In this document: piece by piece, positions 53,423 to 62,645 of the stretch
How the letters are laid out: each line of letters opens with the position of its first letter
How positions within the stretch are numbered: the stretch's first letter is position 1
Assembly: GCF_001815865.1 (NCBI RefSeq)
Contig: NZ_KV822203.1
Span: 151,754-215,753 of the forward strand
Length of the DNA stretch: 64,000 nt
Origin: Abiotrophia sp. HMSC24B09
GTDB lineage: Bacteria; Bacillota; Bacilli; Lactobacillales; Aerococcaceae
Reading direction: 5' to 3'
Notes under the pieces: generated by a model
Told to the model about the DNA's origin: nothing
Database searches by the model: none
The model's input: the letters and a program-made list of their open reading frames with translations, nothing else
Program-made: the position numbers and the translations under genes

Positions 53423-53516
53423 AATAGGTTGCTCCTTTTTTTGTGTATTTTAGAGTTGTGACCCATGACCTCAATCCCTCATAACGACTAGGCCATAGCC
53501 ATCTGACCCCTTGATC

Positions 53517-54500
53517 CTATTTTTTCTTGTTTTGACGAATCAAGATATCGGAGTAGACTGCGATAATCACGACGAAACCAGTAATGAATAATTGGTAGTG
53601 TGGTTGTAAGTCGATGTATGGCAAACCAATCTTGAGGACTGACATAATGAAGACCCCAATAATGGTCCCAAGTACTGACCCGACCCCACCGGCCAAGGAA
53701 GTACCCCCGACCACGACACCGGCGATGGCATCAAGTTCCATCCCGTTCCCGGTACCTGGTAAGATAGTAGAATAAGTCGCTGCATAGGCAATCCCTGCTA
53801 GACCTGCGAAGAGACCACTGATGACATAAGCCATGGCTTCCCATTTAATGACGTTAACCCCAGATAAGCGGGTTGCTTCCTTGTTAGACCCGATGGCGAA
53901 GATATAACGCCCAATCTTAGTCTTATTAAGGACAATGGCTGCGATGATGGCGATGATAATGAGGACAATCAAACCAGTTGGGAAGTTTTCCTTGGTCCGG
54001 AACAAGTCCTTGTACCAGCCTTCGCCTGTACCCCGTAATGGGAAGGTCACACTCTGAACGTTGGAGACGATGGAAGAAAGCCCCCGTGAAATCATCATGG
54101 TACCTAAGGTCGCAATAAATGGTGGCAAACCGAATTTGGCAATCAGAATCCCGTTAAATAAACCGAATACACCCCCTATCACTAAGATTGCCAAAAGTGA
54201 AAGCCAGAGTGGCCAGCCTAGTTTGGTATGAAGGACCCCACCAATAATGGCCGAGCACATCATCACCGTCCCAATTGATAAGTCAATCCCTGAGGTAATG
54301 ATAACGAAGGTTACCCCAATGGCTAGGAACCCAATGTAGTAAGATGCATCTAAGATGCTGACCGCTGTATCAAAAGAGCGGAAGGATTCGCTGGAAATTG
54401 CGAAGAAGCCAAAGATGACAATCAGGGCAATCAGCGCAATCAGCTTTTGTAAGCCAACTGTTTTTTCTAATTTCATCCATAAGGACTGTTGATCTTTCAT
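53517..54500 (-). CDS. Sugar ABC transporter permease (RbsC-like)
   Basis: A 327-residue membrane protein with eight to ten helices and family motifs TSGIDLSIGTVMM, FNGILIAKFGLPPFIATLGT and AGVVVGGTSLAGGVGSVLGT. Part of a CUT2-type importer, with L-fucose inferred from the operon. 94 bases separate it from the binding protein gene, with no clear terminator. Confidence 0.93.
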   Translation of the reverse strand: MKDQQSLWMKLEKTVGLQKLIALIALIVIFGFFAISSESFRSFDTAVSILDASYYIGFLAIGVTFVIITSGIDLSIGTVMMCSAIIGGVLHTKLGWPLWLSLLAILVIGGVFGLFNGILIAKFGLPPFIATLGTMMISRGLSSIVSNVQSVTFPLRGTGEGWYKDLFRTKENFPTGLIVLIIIAIIAAIVLNKTKIGRYIFAIGSNKEATRLSGVNVIKWEAMAYVISGLFAGLAGIAYAATYSTILPGTGNGMELDAIAGVVVGGTSLAGGVGSVLGTIIGVFIMSVLKIGLPYIDLQPHYQLFITGFVVIIAVYSDILIRQNKKK

Positions 54501-54524
54501 GCTTATACACCTCTATCTGCTAGT

Positions 54525-56021
54525 CTAGCGGTCAGTCGCCAAGGCCAGAATCCGTTCTTGGGTTGCCTGGCTGATGTCGAGCTCACCGGTTTTTCTGCCT
54601 TCACACATGACGACAATTCGGTCACTCATCCGCAAAACTTCGGTTAATTCTGAAGAAATCATAATGATGGATTTGCCTTGGGCAACCAAATCATTCATGA
54701 GACGGTAGATTTCACTCTTAGCCCCGACGTCAATCCCACGGGTTGGTTCGTCGAAGATCAGGATGTCACTGTTCTGTTCCAACCACTTAGCGATGACGAC
54801 TTTTTGTTGGTTCCCCCCGGATAGGTTGCGAACCAGCTGCTTGGAGGATGGGGTCTTGGTCTTAAGGGAAGCGACGAAGCGGTCGCTGGCTTTGACGATT
54901 TCCCCATCGTTGATTAAGCCTGAGTGAATGTAGGCATCTAGGTTGGTCATGACCGTATTATTGGCAATGGTCATATCCACGATACAGCCATAACGCTTGC
55001 GGTCTTCTGACAGATAGCCAATCCCATTGGCAATGGCATCTTGTGGTGACTTGATGGTCACTTCCTTGCCCTTGATGCGAATGGTACCGCTGTCTTTTTG
55101 GTCTGCACCAAAGAGCAACCGCGCTACTTCGGTACGCCCTGCCCCCATGAGGCCAGAGAAGCCGAGAATTTCACCCTTGTGTAACTTGAAGCTGACGTCT
55201 TTAACACTGGAGCCAGCATTGAGATGTTCTACTTCGAGCACCACTGGCGCATCCGGTGCCACGGTTGAGGCAGCCTTTGGATCTTCGTAAATAGTCCGAC
55301 CGACCATCATGGCGATGATTTCGTCTTTGGTCGTATCTTTGGTATTAACGGTCCCGACATATTCCCCGTCCCGCATGACGGTTACGCGGTCGGTAATCCG
55401 AGCGATTTCGTCCATCCGGTGGGAAATATAGATAATGCCGACGCCTTTGGCCCGCAAATCATCAATAATGACGAAGAGCTCATTGATTTCAGATTCTGTC
55501 AAGGCAGCTGTTGGTTCGTCGAAGACAATGACCTTGGCTTCCATGGATAGGGCCTTGGCAATTTCAACCATTTGCTGCTTACCGACGGTCAGGTTACCGA
55601 CTTTCTCTGAGGGGTTAATGTCTAGCTTCAAGAGGTCGAAGAGTTCCTTGGCCTTCTTAATGCTAGCACCGTCGTCCAAGAAGATGTGATTCTTAACAGT
55701 TTCTCGACCGATGAAGATATTTTGGGCCACACTCAGGTGGTTCATCATATTCAATTCTTGGTGGACGATGACAATCCCGGCATCCATGGCATCAATAGGA
55801 CGAGTGAAGGCAACCTCCTTACCTTGGTAGAGGATGGTGCCTTCGTTGGCACCGTAAATTCCGGTCAAAACCTTCATGAGGGTGGACTTACCAGCCCCAT
55901 TTTCACCCATTAAGGCATGTACTTCGCCGGCCCGTAAGTCGAAATCGACGCCCTTAAGCGCCTTGACAGGGCCAAAGCTCTTGACGATGCCTTTCATTTC
56001 TAATATGACTGGATGACTCAT
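54525..56021 (-). CDS. Sugar ABC transporter ATP-binding protein with two ATPase domains (RbsA-like)
   Basis: A 498-residue fused ATPase of the CUT2 class. The first domain has GENGAGKST, VGKQQMVEIAKAL and VIVFDEPTAAL; the second has GLMGAGRTEVARLL (degenerate P-loop), LSGGNQQKVVIAKWL and ILIFDEPTRGID. It energises fucose uptake. It overlaps the PTS IIA gene by 4 bases, so the PTS pair and the ABC genes are translationally coupled. Confidence 0.94.
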   Translation of the reverse strand: MSHPVILEMKGIVKSFGPVKALKGVDFDLRAGEVHALMGENGAGKSTLMKVLTGIYGANEGTILYQGKEVAFTRPIDAMDAGIVIVHQELNMMNHLSVAQNIFIGRETVKNHIFLDDGASIKKAKELFDLLKLDINPSEKVGNLTVGKQQMVEIAKALSMEAKVIVFDEPTAALTESEINELFVIIDDLRAKGVGIIYISHRMDEIARITDRVTVMRDGEYVGTVNTKDTTKDEIIAMMVGRTIYEDPKAASTVAPDAPVVLEVEHLNAGSSVKDVSFKLHKGEILGFSGLMGAGRTEVARLLFGADQKDSGTIRIKGKEVTIKSPQDAIANGIGYLSEDRKRYGCIVDMTIANNTVMTNLDAYIHSGLINDGEIVKASDRFVASLKTKTPSSKQLVRNLSGGNQQKVVIAKWLEQNSDILIFDEPTRGIDVGAKSEIYRLMNDLVAQGKSIIMISSELTEVLRMSDRIVVMCEGRKTGELDISQATQERILALATDR

Positions 56022-56395
56022 GCAATTTCACCTACTTTTTGTTCCAATTTTTCTAACTTTTCTTCTAGGGTCTTGATGGTCTGAGCTTGGCCAATCAGGA
56101 TATCGGCGACTTGCACCAATAAGTGGCTGTTCATAAAGTGATCTTGAGCATGAACGGCTAAGAGGCTGACAGGCGCTGCCTGACCTTGAAGCTCTGCTTG
56201 AATCAGACCCGTCTGAAGGTTATGCGCCTCAATATTGAGGGCTTGGGCTTGAGTCAACAAGTCTTGACTAGTCGCTGCATCTCCCTCTTGGGCGGCCTGA
56301 ATGGCGGCCAAGACTTGACCGGTGGCCTTAGAGGATTTGAGAATCAGCTGCATCAAGGCTTGACTTGGGCTTGTTGCTTGGACTTCCTCACTCAT
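56018..56395 (-). CDS. Orphan PTS lactose/cellobiose-type EIIA
   Basis: A 125-residue three-helix EIIA-Lac-type protein. It has LKSSKATGQVLAAIQAAQEG, LTQAQALNIEAHNLQTGLIQ and the active-site region LLAVHAQDHFMNS, where a phospho-accepting His is kept. It overlaps the IIB gene by 8 bases. No EIIC is present in the window, so it is not part of a local PTS permease; a phosphorelay or regulatory role is inferred. Confidence 0.85.
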   Translation of the reverse strand: MSEEVQATSPSQALMQLILKSSKATGQVLAAIQAAQEGDAATSQDLLTQAQALNIEAHNLQTGLIQAELQGQAAPVSLLAVHAQDHFMNSHLLVQVADILIGQAQTIKTLEEKLEKLEQKVGEIA

Positions 56396-56696
56396 GGCTG
56401 ACGCCCATCAAGGTTTCGGCCTGACGGAGCACCGCTTCCCCTTGCATTAATTCGAAATCTGAATCTGAAATGACCCCTACAGGGACAGATAGATTAGCCT
56501 TAGCCTTTTCTTCTAAATAGGCTAATTGTGGGCTGAGGAGTAAGACATCAATATTCTTGAGGTTGTTAATCCCGGTAATCCCAACTGAATAGAAAGAGTA
56601 GTCCAGTTGATCCTTGTGGATGGTTTCATTGATGCGTTCAACCAACATAGAAGTGGTCAGCCCACCCACGCAGGCTAAGATAATCGTTTTGGTCAT
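56388..56696 (-). CDS. Orphan PTS lactose/cellobiose-type EIIB
   Basis: A 102-residue EIIB. The phosphocysteine loop is ACVGGLTTSMLVERI (Cys9), then VLLLSPQLAYLEEKAK and VPVGVISDSDFELMQGE. It would receive phosphate from the adjacent IIA, but the membrane IIC that normally takes it further is absent. A hairpin precedes its ribosome site. Confidence 0.88.
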   Translation of the reverse strand: MTKTIILACVGGLTTSMLVERINETIHKDQLDYSFYSVGITGINNLKNIDVLLLSPQLAYLEEKAKANLSVPVGVISDSDFELMQGEAVLRQAETLMGVSHE

Positions 56697-56720
56697 GGTG
56701 ACCCTCCTTTTCTTAAGGTA

Positions 56721-56763
56721 GCGTCCTGGGGGCTAGCTTGCTGAAACCCAGCCCCACTGACGC
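56721..56763 (-). promoter_or_regulatory. Intercistronic hairpin between fucI and EIIB genes
   Basis: GCGTC...GGGGCT / AGCCCC...GACGC with a 3x3 internal loop and a 15-base apical loop. No T-run follows, so it may protect the fucA-fucI mRNA or set transcript ratios rather than terminate. Confidence 0.55.
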
Positions 56764-56774
56764 CAAGTGCTTAA

Positions 56775-58541
56775 CTACTTATGAATTGGGCCTAAGGTTT
56801 GGCAAGCGCGATAGTCCGCTGCTTCCAAATCTTCTGTACCGAAGAGACTCCAGTTCTTAGGACGGAAGATATCTTCTTCTGCTACGTTGTGCATGTTGAC
56901 TGGAATCCGTAACATGGATGCTAAGGTGATGAGGTCTGCCCCAATGTGTCCGTAAGAGATCGCCCCGTGGTTAGCCCCCCAGTTATTCATGACATCATAG
57001 ACAGAAGTGAAGGCACCCTTGCCAGTCAAGCGTGGTGCGAACCAAGTGGTTGGCCAGCCTGGATCGGTCCGGTTATCTAAGGTATGGTGTACTTGGTCTG
57101 GCAATTCTAAGGTGTAACCTTCCGCAATTTGCAAGACTGGTCCTACGCCCTTGAGGAGGTTGAGGCGAACCATGGTCACTGGCATGCCACCCTTAGTCAA
57201 GAAGCGAGTTGAGAAGCCACCGCCACGGAAGTATTCGCGGTTAGCTGGTGGGAAGTCTGTATTCGCCAACATGGCATCGACTTCGCTTTGTTCCAATTCC
57301 CAGAATGGCTTAATCACGGCTTGCCCATCACGACTTGCTTGGCCGGTACCATCGAGAGTACATGAGCCAGAGTTAATCAAATGAAGGAAACCATTCGCTG
57401 CATGACCTTCTAACTTATGACCGGTTACCCGTTCTACTGCTTCAGGACTCCAGTAAGTCCGTACGTCAGCAAAGATTTGTGGCGTATTGGTCAAGAGATA
57501 GTTGAAGAGCATGGACACGCCGTTGAGGGCATCATTTTCAGTGGCGAAGATATAAGGCTTACGGATACCGTTCCAGTCAAATTGAGTGTTAAGGAAGGTT
57601 TCCATGAAGTCCCCGTTAGGGAAGTGGTCAGTCCATTGACGTTGACCTTGGAAACCAGCCACTAGGGCGTGGTGGCCCACCGCTTCTTCTTCAAAACCTA
57701 GTTCTGCTAAGCGAGGGTTGCCTTGCATGAGGTCGCGACCAATCATGAACATCTTAACGACGAATTCCCATTGTTTCGCTTTTTCTTCTGGTGAAAGAAC
57801 TAAGTCTTGACGGTTGCGGTCTTGGCCTTCTTTGATGTTGGCCTTCACCCAAGTCATGGCACGTTCAAATTCTTCTGGATCATAGATACCACGGTCAATC
57901 CGACGGGTGAATTCAGTCATGTCGACCGATTCATTACGCATACCCAAGTACTCTTGGAAGAAGTCTGGGTCAACGATAGACCCGCCAATCCCCATGGAGA
58001 CACTCCCCATTGACAGATAAGCCGTGTCGCGCATATGGCCGGTTGCTAAAGCAGCCCGTGCATAACGGAGAATCTTTTCCTTAACGTCAGCAGGAATTTC
58101 AGTATCATCGGCTTCTTGTACGTCGTGACCGTAAATACCGAAGGCTGGGATCCCCTTTTGCGCATGAGAAGCTAACACAGCAGCTAAGTAAACAGCGCCC
58201 GGACGTTCCGTCCCATTGAAGCCCCAGATGGCATGTGGAATATCTGGTGACATATCCATAGTCTCACTCCCGTAGCACCAGCAAGGGGTCACGGTAAGGG
58301 TTGCACAGACATTGGATTTCTTGAAGAGTTCGTGAGAAGCGGCTGCTTCTGGCACCCGTCCAATGGTTGAAGGTGAGATAACACATTCAACTGGTTGGCC
58401 GTCCGGATATTTGAGCGTGCTGCTGATTAAGTCAGCCACACTCTTGGCCATGTTCATGGTTTGGACTTCTAGGGATTCCCGTACGCCTTGGCGACGACCG
58501 TCAATTGTAGGGCGAATCCCAATACGTGGATGTTGACTCAT
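56775..58541 (-). CDS. fucI: L-fucose isomerase
   Basis: Converts L-fucose to L-fuculose; cytoplasmic, Mn-dependent, normally hexameric. The 588 residues match the family length. Motifs visible are [69 protein letters not shown] and [14 protein letters not shown]. It lies 2 bases after fucA. Confidence 0.97.
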   Translation of the reverse strand: MSQHPRIGIRPTIDGRRQGVRESLEVQTMNMAKSVADLISSTLKYPDGQPVECVISPSTIGRVPEAAASHELFKKSNVCATLTVTPCWCYGSETMDMSPDIPHAIWGFNGTERPGAVYLAAVLASHAQKGIPAFGIYGHDVQEADDTEIPADVKEKILRYARAALATGHMRDTAYLSMGSVSMGIGGSIVDPDFFQEYLGMRNESVDMTEFTRRIDRGIYDPEEFERAMTWVKANIKEGQDRNRQDLVLSPEEKAKQWEFVVKMFMIGRDLMQGNPRLAELGFEEEAVGHHALVAGFQGQRQWTDHFPNGDFMETFLNTQFDWNGIRKPYIFATENDALNGVSMLFNYLLTNTPQIFADVRTYWSPEAVERVTGHKLEGHAANGFLHLINSGSCTLDGTGQASRDGQAVIKPFWELEQSEVDAMLANTDFPPANREYFRGGGFSTRFLTKGGMPVTMVRLNLLKGVGPVLQIAEGYTLELPDQVHHTLDNRTDPGWPTTWFAPRLTGKGAFTSVYDVMNNWGANHGAISYGHIGADLITLASMLRIPVNMHNVAEEDIFRPKNWSLFGTEDLEAADYRACQTLGPIHK

Positions 58542-58543
58542 GA

Positions 58544-59272
58544 TTATTCCTCCAATTCTCTAACTGTTCCATCCGCATTGTATTTCTTATAGCCCGGATG
58601 GCGGCCTGTTACCTTATAGTTAGCCCGCATAGCGAAGAGTCGCTCTAGGGTTGGACGGGCGATTTCGTCTTCTTCAATCCCCTTGGTTGAGATTAAGAGA
58701 CGTGCATGGAAGGTAGACTTAGCAACCAGTTCTAGTGTTTCCATGCGGTAGTAAGCGGTGATGACGTCACTCCCTACTGTTAAAGCCCCATGGTTTTCTA
58801 AGAGCATGACATCATGTTCTGGTAGGTATGGGGTGATGGCATCTGGCACTTCCATGGTCGATGGCACCCCGAATGGTGTGATTGGAATAGAACCGATGAC
58901 AATGGCTGATTCGATCAGTGAGTAGCTATCTAGCGGAATGTGAGCCAAGGCAAAAGCCGTGGCAATTGGTGGATGGGCATGCACGACTGCTTTGACGTCG
59001 TCACGCTCTTGATAGCAACGAATGTGCATCTTAATCTCACTGGATGGACGATAGCCTTCATTGGCTTCCAAAATCTCACCTTGCAAATTAAGCTTGACTA
59101 GCTTCTCTGGTGTAATAAAGCTCTTGCTCATGCCAGTTGGGGTCGCGATAATCGTGTCGTCAGATAAGCGAACTGAGACATTCCCGTCGTTGGCGGCTAC
59201 CCAACCTAGTTGCCACATTTTGTGGCACACGTCACAAATTTGGTCTCTGACCAAACGTTCTTCTTGATTCAT
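58544..59272 (-). CDS. fucA: L-fuculose-phosphate aldolase
   Basis: Class II zinc aldolase splitting fuculose-1-phosphate into DHAP and L-lactaldehyde. The 242 residues contain [23 protein letters not shown], the zinc histidines in VVHAHPP and [11 protein letters not shown], and the catalytic Glu in [11 protein letters not shown]. First gene of the operon; the promoter lies 25 bases upstream of its start. Confidence 0.95.
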   Translation of the reverse strand: MNQEERLVRDQICDVCHKMWQLGWVAANDGNVSVRLSDDTIIATPTGMSKSFITPEKLVKLNLQGEILEANEGYRPSSEIKMHIRCYQERDDVKAVVHAHPPIATAFALAHIPLDSYSLIESAIVIGSIPITPFGVPSTMEVPDAITPYLPEHDVMLLENHGALTVGSDVITAYYRMETLELVAKSTFHARLLISTKGIEEDEIARPTLERLFAMRANYKVTGRHPGYKKYNADGTVRELEE

Positions 59273-59296
59273 ACAATCATCCCTTTCTTTAAGATA

Positions 59297-59325
59297 ATGA
59301 TACCTCGTTGTAAAATCGCTTACAA
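59297..59325 (-). promoter_or_regulatory. Promoter of the fucose operon with embedded palindrome/cre
   Basis: TTGTAA, 17 bases, TATCAT on the minus strand. The -35 begins an 18-bp palindrome, TTGTAA-N6-TTACAA (59308-59325), and contains TGTAAGCGATTTTA, one base off the CcpA cre consensus TGWAANCGNTNWCA. Catabolite repression is likely. Confidence 0.75.
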
Positions 59326-59329
59326 TAGA

Positions 59330-59343
59330 TGAAAGCGCTATTG
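59330..59343 (+). promoter_or_regulatory. Second cre-like site
   Basis: TGAAAGCGCTATTG matches the cre core but not the last two bases. It overlaps the -35 of the regulator promoter. Confidence 0.45.
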
Positions 59344-59370
59344 GTAAATGGTCAAAAATAATGCTATAAT
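59341..59370 (+). promoter_or_regulatory. Promoter of the DeoR-type regulator gene
   Basis: TTGGTA, 18 bases, TATAAT. Confidence 0.7.
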
Positions 59371-59381
59371 ATAGTCAGAAG

Positions 59382-59397
59382 TGTTCAAATTTGTTCA
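59382..59397 (+). promoter_or_regulatory. TGTTCA direct repeat (10-bp period), DeoR-type operator candidate
   Basis: Two TGTTCA copies lie 10 bp apart, between the regulator's -10 and start. TGTTC is typical of GlpR/DeoR-family half sites, suggesting autoregulation. Confidence 0.5.
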
Positions 59398-59414
59398 TCA
59401 AGGAGGGATACTGG

Positions 59415-60173
59415 ATGGTTTCTTTTGAACGGATGAGCCGTATTATGGATATTCTCGGCAAAAAGAAAGTCATCTCCACCACGCAACTTGAGTCACTCGT
59501 CTACTGCTCCACTTCTACTCTCAGACGCGACTTGATTGCGCTCGAGCGCGACGGCAAGATTCTCCGCAGTCACGGGGAAGTGCGCCTAGCCAACAGCAAC
59601 AACATTGAGTACACCTATTCTGCGCGTGCTCATGAGGAACAAAGAAGTAAGGAAATTATCGCCGATATTGCCTCTACCTTTATCACCGATAATCTCTCCA
59701 TCTTCATCGACAGCTCTACCACTGCTGCCAGTCTCATTCCCTATCTATCCCCCCACCAGAATCTGCGCGTCATTACCAATGGGATTGAGGCGGCGCGTCT
59801 ACTCAACAACTTCGAAAATGTCACCCTCTTCCTATCGGGTGGCCATATCGACTTTGGCACCAACTCCGCCTTGGGTGACTTTGCCACCCAGTTCATTAAT
59901 AACTTTCATGCCGACCTGGCCTTCTTCTCCTGCCGCGGGCTTGATCGCTATGCTGCCTACGAGGCCAACCACAATCAGGCCATGATTAAACAGCAGATGA
60001 TTGCCAATGCCGACAAGGCCATCTTGCTGGCTGACCACTCCAAGTTCAATACCAGCCACTATTTCAAGCTCAGTAACTACTCTGCTCTGGATTACATTGT
60101 GACCGACCAGCCCCCTATTGAGTCCTTCCAGGACACAGTTGGCCCCCACTGCGAAATCCTCTGGGGCTCCTGA
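59415..60173 (+). CDS. fucR: DeoR-family regulator of the fucose operon
   Basis: A 252-residue regulator divergent from the fucose operon. The N-terminal HTH (about 1-60) reads RIMDILGKKKVISTTQLESL and STSTLRRDLIALERDGKILR; the DeoR sensor domain has IFIDSSTTAASLIPYL and ITNGIEAARLL and FLSGGHID. Such proteins sense a phosphosugar, here probably fuculose-1-phosphate. The longer frame uses a TTG at 59391; the ATG at 59415 after AAGGAGG is chosen. Confidence 0.92.
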   Translation: MVSFERMSRIMDILGKKKVISTTQLESLVYCSTSTLRRDLIALERDGKILRSHGEVRLANSNNIEYTYSARAHEEQRSKEIIADIASTFITDNLSIFIDSSTTAASLIPYLSPHQNLRVITNGIEAARLLNNFENVTLFLSGGHIDFGTNSALGDFATQFINNFHADLAFFSCRGLDRYAAYEANHNQAMIKQQMIANADKAILLADHSKFNTSHYFKLSNYSALDYIVTDQPPIESFQDTVGPHCEILWGS

Positions 60174-60180
60174 AAAGTCA

Positions 60181-60208
60181 AAAAGCGCGTCTCTATGGCG
60201 CGCTTTTT
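60181..60208 (+). terminator. Terminator after fucR
   Basis: AGCGCG / CGCGCT stem, A-run before and T-run after. Confidence 0.88.
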
Positions 60209-60351
60209 ATCTTAGAAATAATTATTAAACTTAGTTTGTTTTTTCTTCATATTGAAAAGTCACTTTTCTCCACTTACTTATAAGTTAAAAGCGTCGACTT
60301 TCAAATTCAGACGACCACAAGGCAAGCCAGCTGCTGAGCATGACACCAAGC

Positions 60352-60379
60352 AAAAAAGAGGCTAGATAGTCTAGCCTCT
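60352..60379 (-). terminator. Terminator after the histidine kinase gene
   Basis: GAGGCTAGA / TCTAGCCTC stem followed on the minus strand by TTTTTTG. Confidence 0.9.
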
Positions 60380-60395
60380 CTGTTCTTTGATTTAT

Positions 60396-61775
60396 TTAGT
60401 TTGTGACTTTTACGGACGGAAATTTCACCTCAAAACGAGCGCCTGCCCCCAGCTGACTCTTAAGGCTTAGCTGGGCTCCATGCTGGTCGGCAATGGCTTT
60501 GACCAAGGCCAGGCCTAGACCGGTACCACTTGAGGCCGACTTAGTACGGGCACGATCCACCTGATAGAATCGTTGCCAAATGTGCGCCTGTTCTGACTCC
60601 GCAATGCCTGGGCCATCGTCAGCAATCGACAGGACTACCCCATCTTCCTGATTAGCCGTCAAGCTAAGCGTGACCTGACTTTGGGCGAACTTGAGGGCAT
60701 TGCTAAGCAGATTATCCACCAGTCGGCCTAAGAGGACTTCATCAGCCTCAACCTGCAAGTTAGGCGCAAGGTCATACCTAAGCTCTTTGCCTGCTGCTTG
60801 AGCTAAGGTCTGGTCATCTTCCTGGCGCTTAGCCAAGAATTCGCTAAGATTAAGTGGCTCCAAAGCTAAGCTGTCCTGGCCTTCTAACTTGGACAATTCT
60901 AAAATCTGGTTAATTAAAGCTTTCATACGGAGCGCCTGGCGTTGGATGGTGGCGTGCGATTCCTGAGCTTCGGCCAATGAATCCGCATAGTGCAGGCCAT
61001 ACTCACTCTCTGATAGAATGACCGTGACGGGTGTCCGTAAATCATGGGAGACATCATGGCTGAACTGCTTCTCACGCTGGAAGGAAGTTTCCACCGTCTC
61101 TAGCATGCCATTCATGGTCTGGGCCAAGAAGTAGAGTTCATCTTGGGGCCCTTTTAGGGGAATTCTTTGGGACAAATCCCCACTGGTCTGAATAGCAAGA
61201 GCTGTTTGGTCCAAGACCTTGATAGGTTTTAGGGCTCGCTTCAAGACCCAGTAGCCACCCAGAACCATTAGCACCAGTAATACTGGACCGGCAATGGCCA
61301 AGACTCTGAGTAGATTGTTGAGCTCCCGGCTAGAAGCGCTGAGGGCAATGACCCCCCGCACCCATCCCTGGCCATTCTCTAGAGGCAGGTCATAGTAGAG
61401 AAAGGACTGATCCCCCTCCTGGTAGCTAGACACTGTGCCCCCATTCTGGGGCAAGTCCCACTTAAAGAAGCCGGGCAAGTGCTGGCGACTGACATTCTGC
61501 TGATTGTAATAGGCCAGGATAACCCCTTGCTCGAAGGAATGACGATCCATATCAGGGCGACCATACTCCTGACCTTGTGGCGAGTCAGCGTGACGGCTGG
61601 CCATTTGGACCACCTCGACTAAGCTTTCCTTGCGATCAGCATCCACAAAGCGGGCCGAAATCCATAAGGTGGCCCCAAACATAGCCAAGAGGATGATAAT
61701 CATAAAGCCGGTGTACCAAATGGTTACACGACTGGCAATACTAGTTAGAAATTGCTTGAATCCTTGGAACCACAT
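60396..61775 (-). CDS. Sensor histidine kinase, EnvZ/PhoR-like
   Basis: A 459-residue membrane kinase. Helix 1 is at about 18-42, an extracellular sensor domain at 43-155, helix 2 at 158-178, HAMP at 180-230. The H-box is SHDLRTP with His244, the N-box NLLSNALKFA, G-boxes DDGPGIAES and GTGLGLALV. The extracellular domain has no recognised fold; it carries acidic and His residues. The gene overlaps the response regulator by 35 bases. A link to dlt and the PepSY protein is proposed from shared promoter structure. Confidence 0.94.
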   Translation of the reverse strand: MWFQGFKQFLTSIASRVTIWYTGFMIIILLAMFGATLWISARFVDADRKESLVEVVQMASRHADSPQGQEYGRPDMDRHSFEQGVILAYYNQQNVSRQHLPGFFKWDLPQNGGTVSSYQEGDQSFLYYDLPLENGQGWVRGVIALSASSRELNNLLRVLAIAGPVLLVLMVLGGYWVLKRALKPIKVLDQTALAIQTSGDLSQRIPLKGPQDELYFLAQTMNGMLETVETSFQREKQFSHDVSHDLRTPVTVILSESEYGLHYADSLAEAQESHATIQRQALRMKALINQILELSKLEGQDSLALEPLNLSEFLAKRQEDDQTLAQAAGKELRYDLAPNLQVEADEVLLGRLVDNLLSNALKFAQSQVTLSLTANQEDGVVLSIADDGPGIAESEQAHIWQRFYQVDRARTKSASSGTGLGLALVKAIADQHGAQLSLKSQLGAGARFEVKFPSVKVTN

Positions 61776-62430
61776 AGCCTAACCCCCGTTTGGTTTGAAT
61801 CAGTGAGGGTTGCCCCTCGCTATCGAGTTTGCGCCGAATATTTTTGATGAGGACATCAATGGTGTTGGACTCTGCTTCTTGCTCATAATCCCAGACATGA
61901 TGGCGAATCTGCTCCCGTGACAGAACTTGGTTCTGGTTGCGGACCAAGTACTCCAAGACCTCATATTCTTTGGCCGTTAAATTCACGGCCTGACCATCCT
62001 TGAGGACACGTTTCTGGGAAAGAATTAAACGAATAGACCCAATTTCCACCTGATCACTTAGGATATGACGTTGTGGCCGGCGGAGTAGAACCCGTAGGCG
62101 AGCTAGTAGCTCCCCAAATTCAAAGGGCTTGACCATATAATCATCTGCACCCAAATCCAGGCCCCGAATCTTATCAGTGACAGCATCCCGGGCTGTTAAC
62201 AAGAGAACAGGCACTGGGTTTTCTTGCGATCTGATGCGCTCTAGAAATTCAAAACCGTCCATGTGAGGCATCATGATATCTAAGATAATGAGGTCATAGC
62301 TAGCTACCGCCAAAAAATCCAAGGCTTCTTGACCATCAAAAGCTGCGTCCACACTATATTGTTGCTTCTTTAGCAACTTAGTTAGACTGGCATTCAAGTC
62401 ACGTTCGTCTTCCACTAGCAGTAATTTCAT
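61741..62430 (-). CDS. OmpR/PhoB-family response regulator
   Basis: A 229-residue regulator. Receiver domain with phospho-acceptor Asp51 in LIILDIMMPHMDG, acidic pocket VEDE and the conserved Lys in DYMVKPFEFG; a winged-helix output domain from about 125 has RVLKDGQAVNLTAKEYEVLE and SNTIDVLIKNIRRKLD. The start at 62430 follows AGAGGTGATC, a near-perfect anti-SD match; the longer frame to 62505 would run through the promoter. It likely binds 11-bp direct repeats. Confidence 0.95.
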   Translation of the reverse strand: MKLLLVEDERDLNASLTKLLKKQQYSVDAAFDGQEALDFLAVASYDLIILDIMMPHMDGFEFLERIRSQENPVPVLLLTARDAVTDKIRGLDLGADDYMVKPFEFGELLARLRVLLRRPQRHILSDQVEIGSIRLILSQKRVLKDGQAVNLTAKEYEVLEYLVRNQNQVLSREQIRHHVWDYEQEAESNTIDVLIKNIRRKLDSEGQPSLIQTKRGLGYVVPRIQAISN

Positions 62431-62456
62431 ATGATCACCTCTTCTCATCAAGTTGC

Positions 62457-62485
62457 ATTGTATCAATATTTCTACACAAAGGCAA
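62457..62485 (-). promoter_or_regulatory. Promoter of the two-component operon
   Basis: TTGCCT, 17 bases, TACAAT on the minus strand. No TTCAT repeat is seen here. Confidence 0.7.
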
Positions 62486-62645
62486 ATCAGGGCACCCAAA
62501 GGCACCCTGATGTGGGGGAGTGGCAGGCTCTACAAGTGGCAGCTTGTCTGAGAATGCCACCTGCCCGCTCACTGGCTACCTATTGTGACACGACAGCAGC
62601 CAGTAGGTAAATAGTTGGTTAGCCACTTTAACTTAGTTAAGTAGA

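Noticed and set aside
62519..62620. Overlapping GTGGCA/TGCCAC and CTGGCT/AGCCAG inverted repeats after the PepSY gene
   Set aside because: No T-run and several competing weak pairings; not enough for a terminator or riboswitch call.
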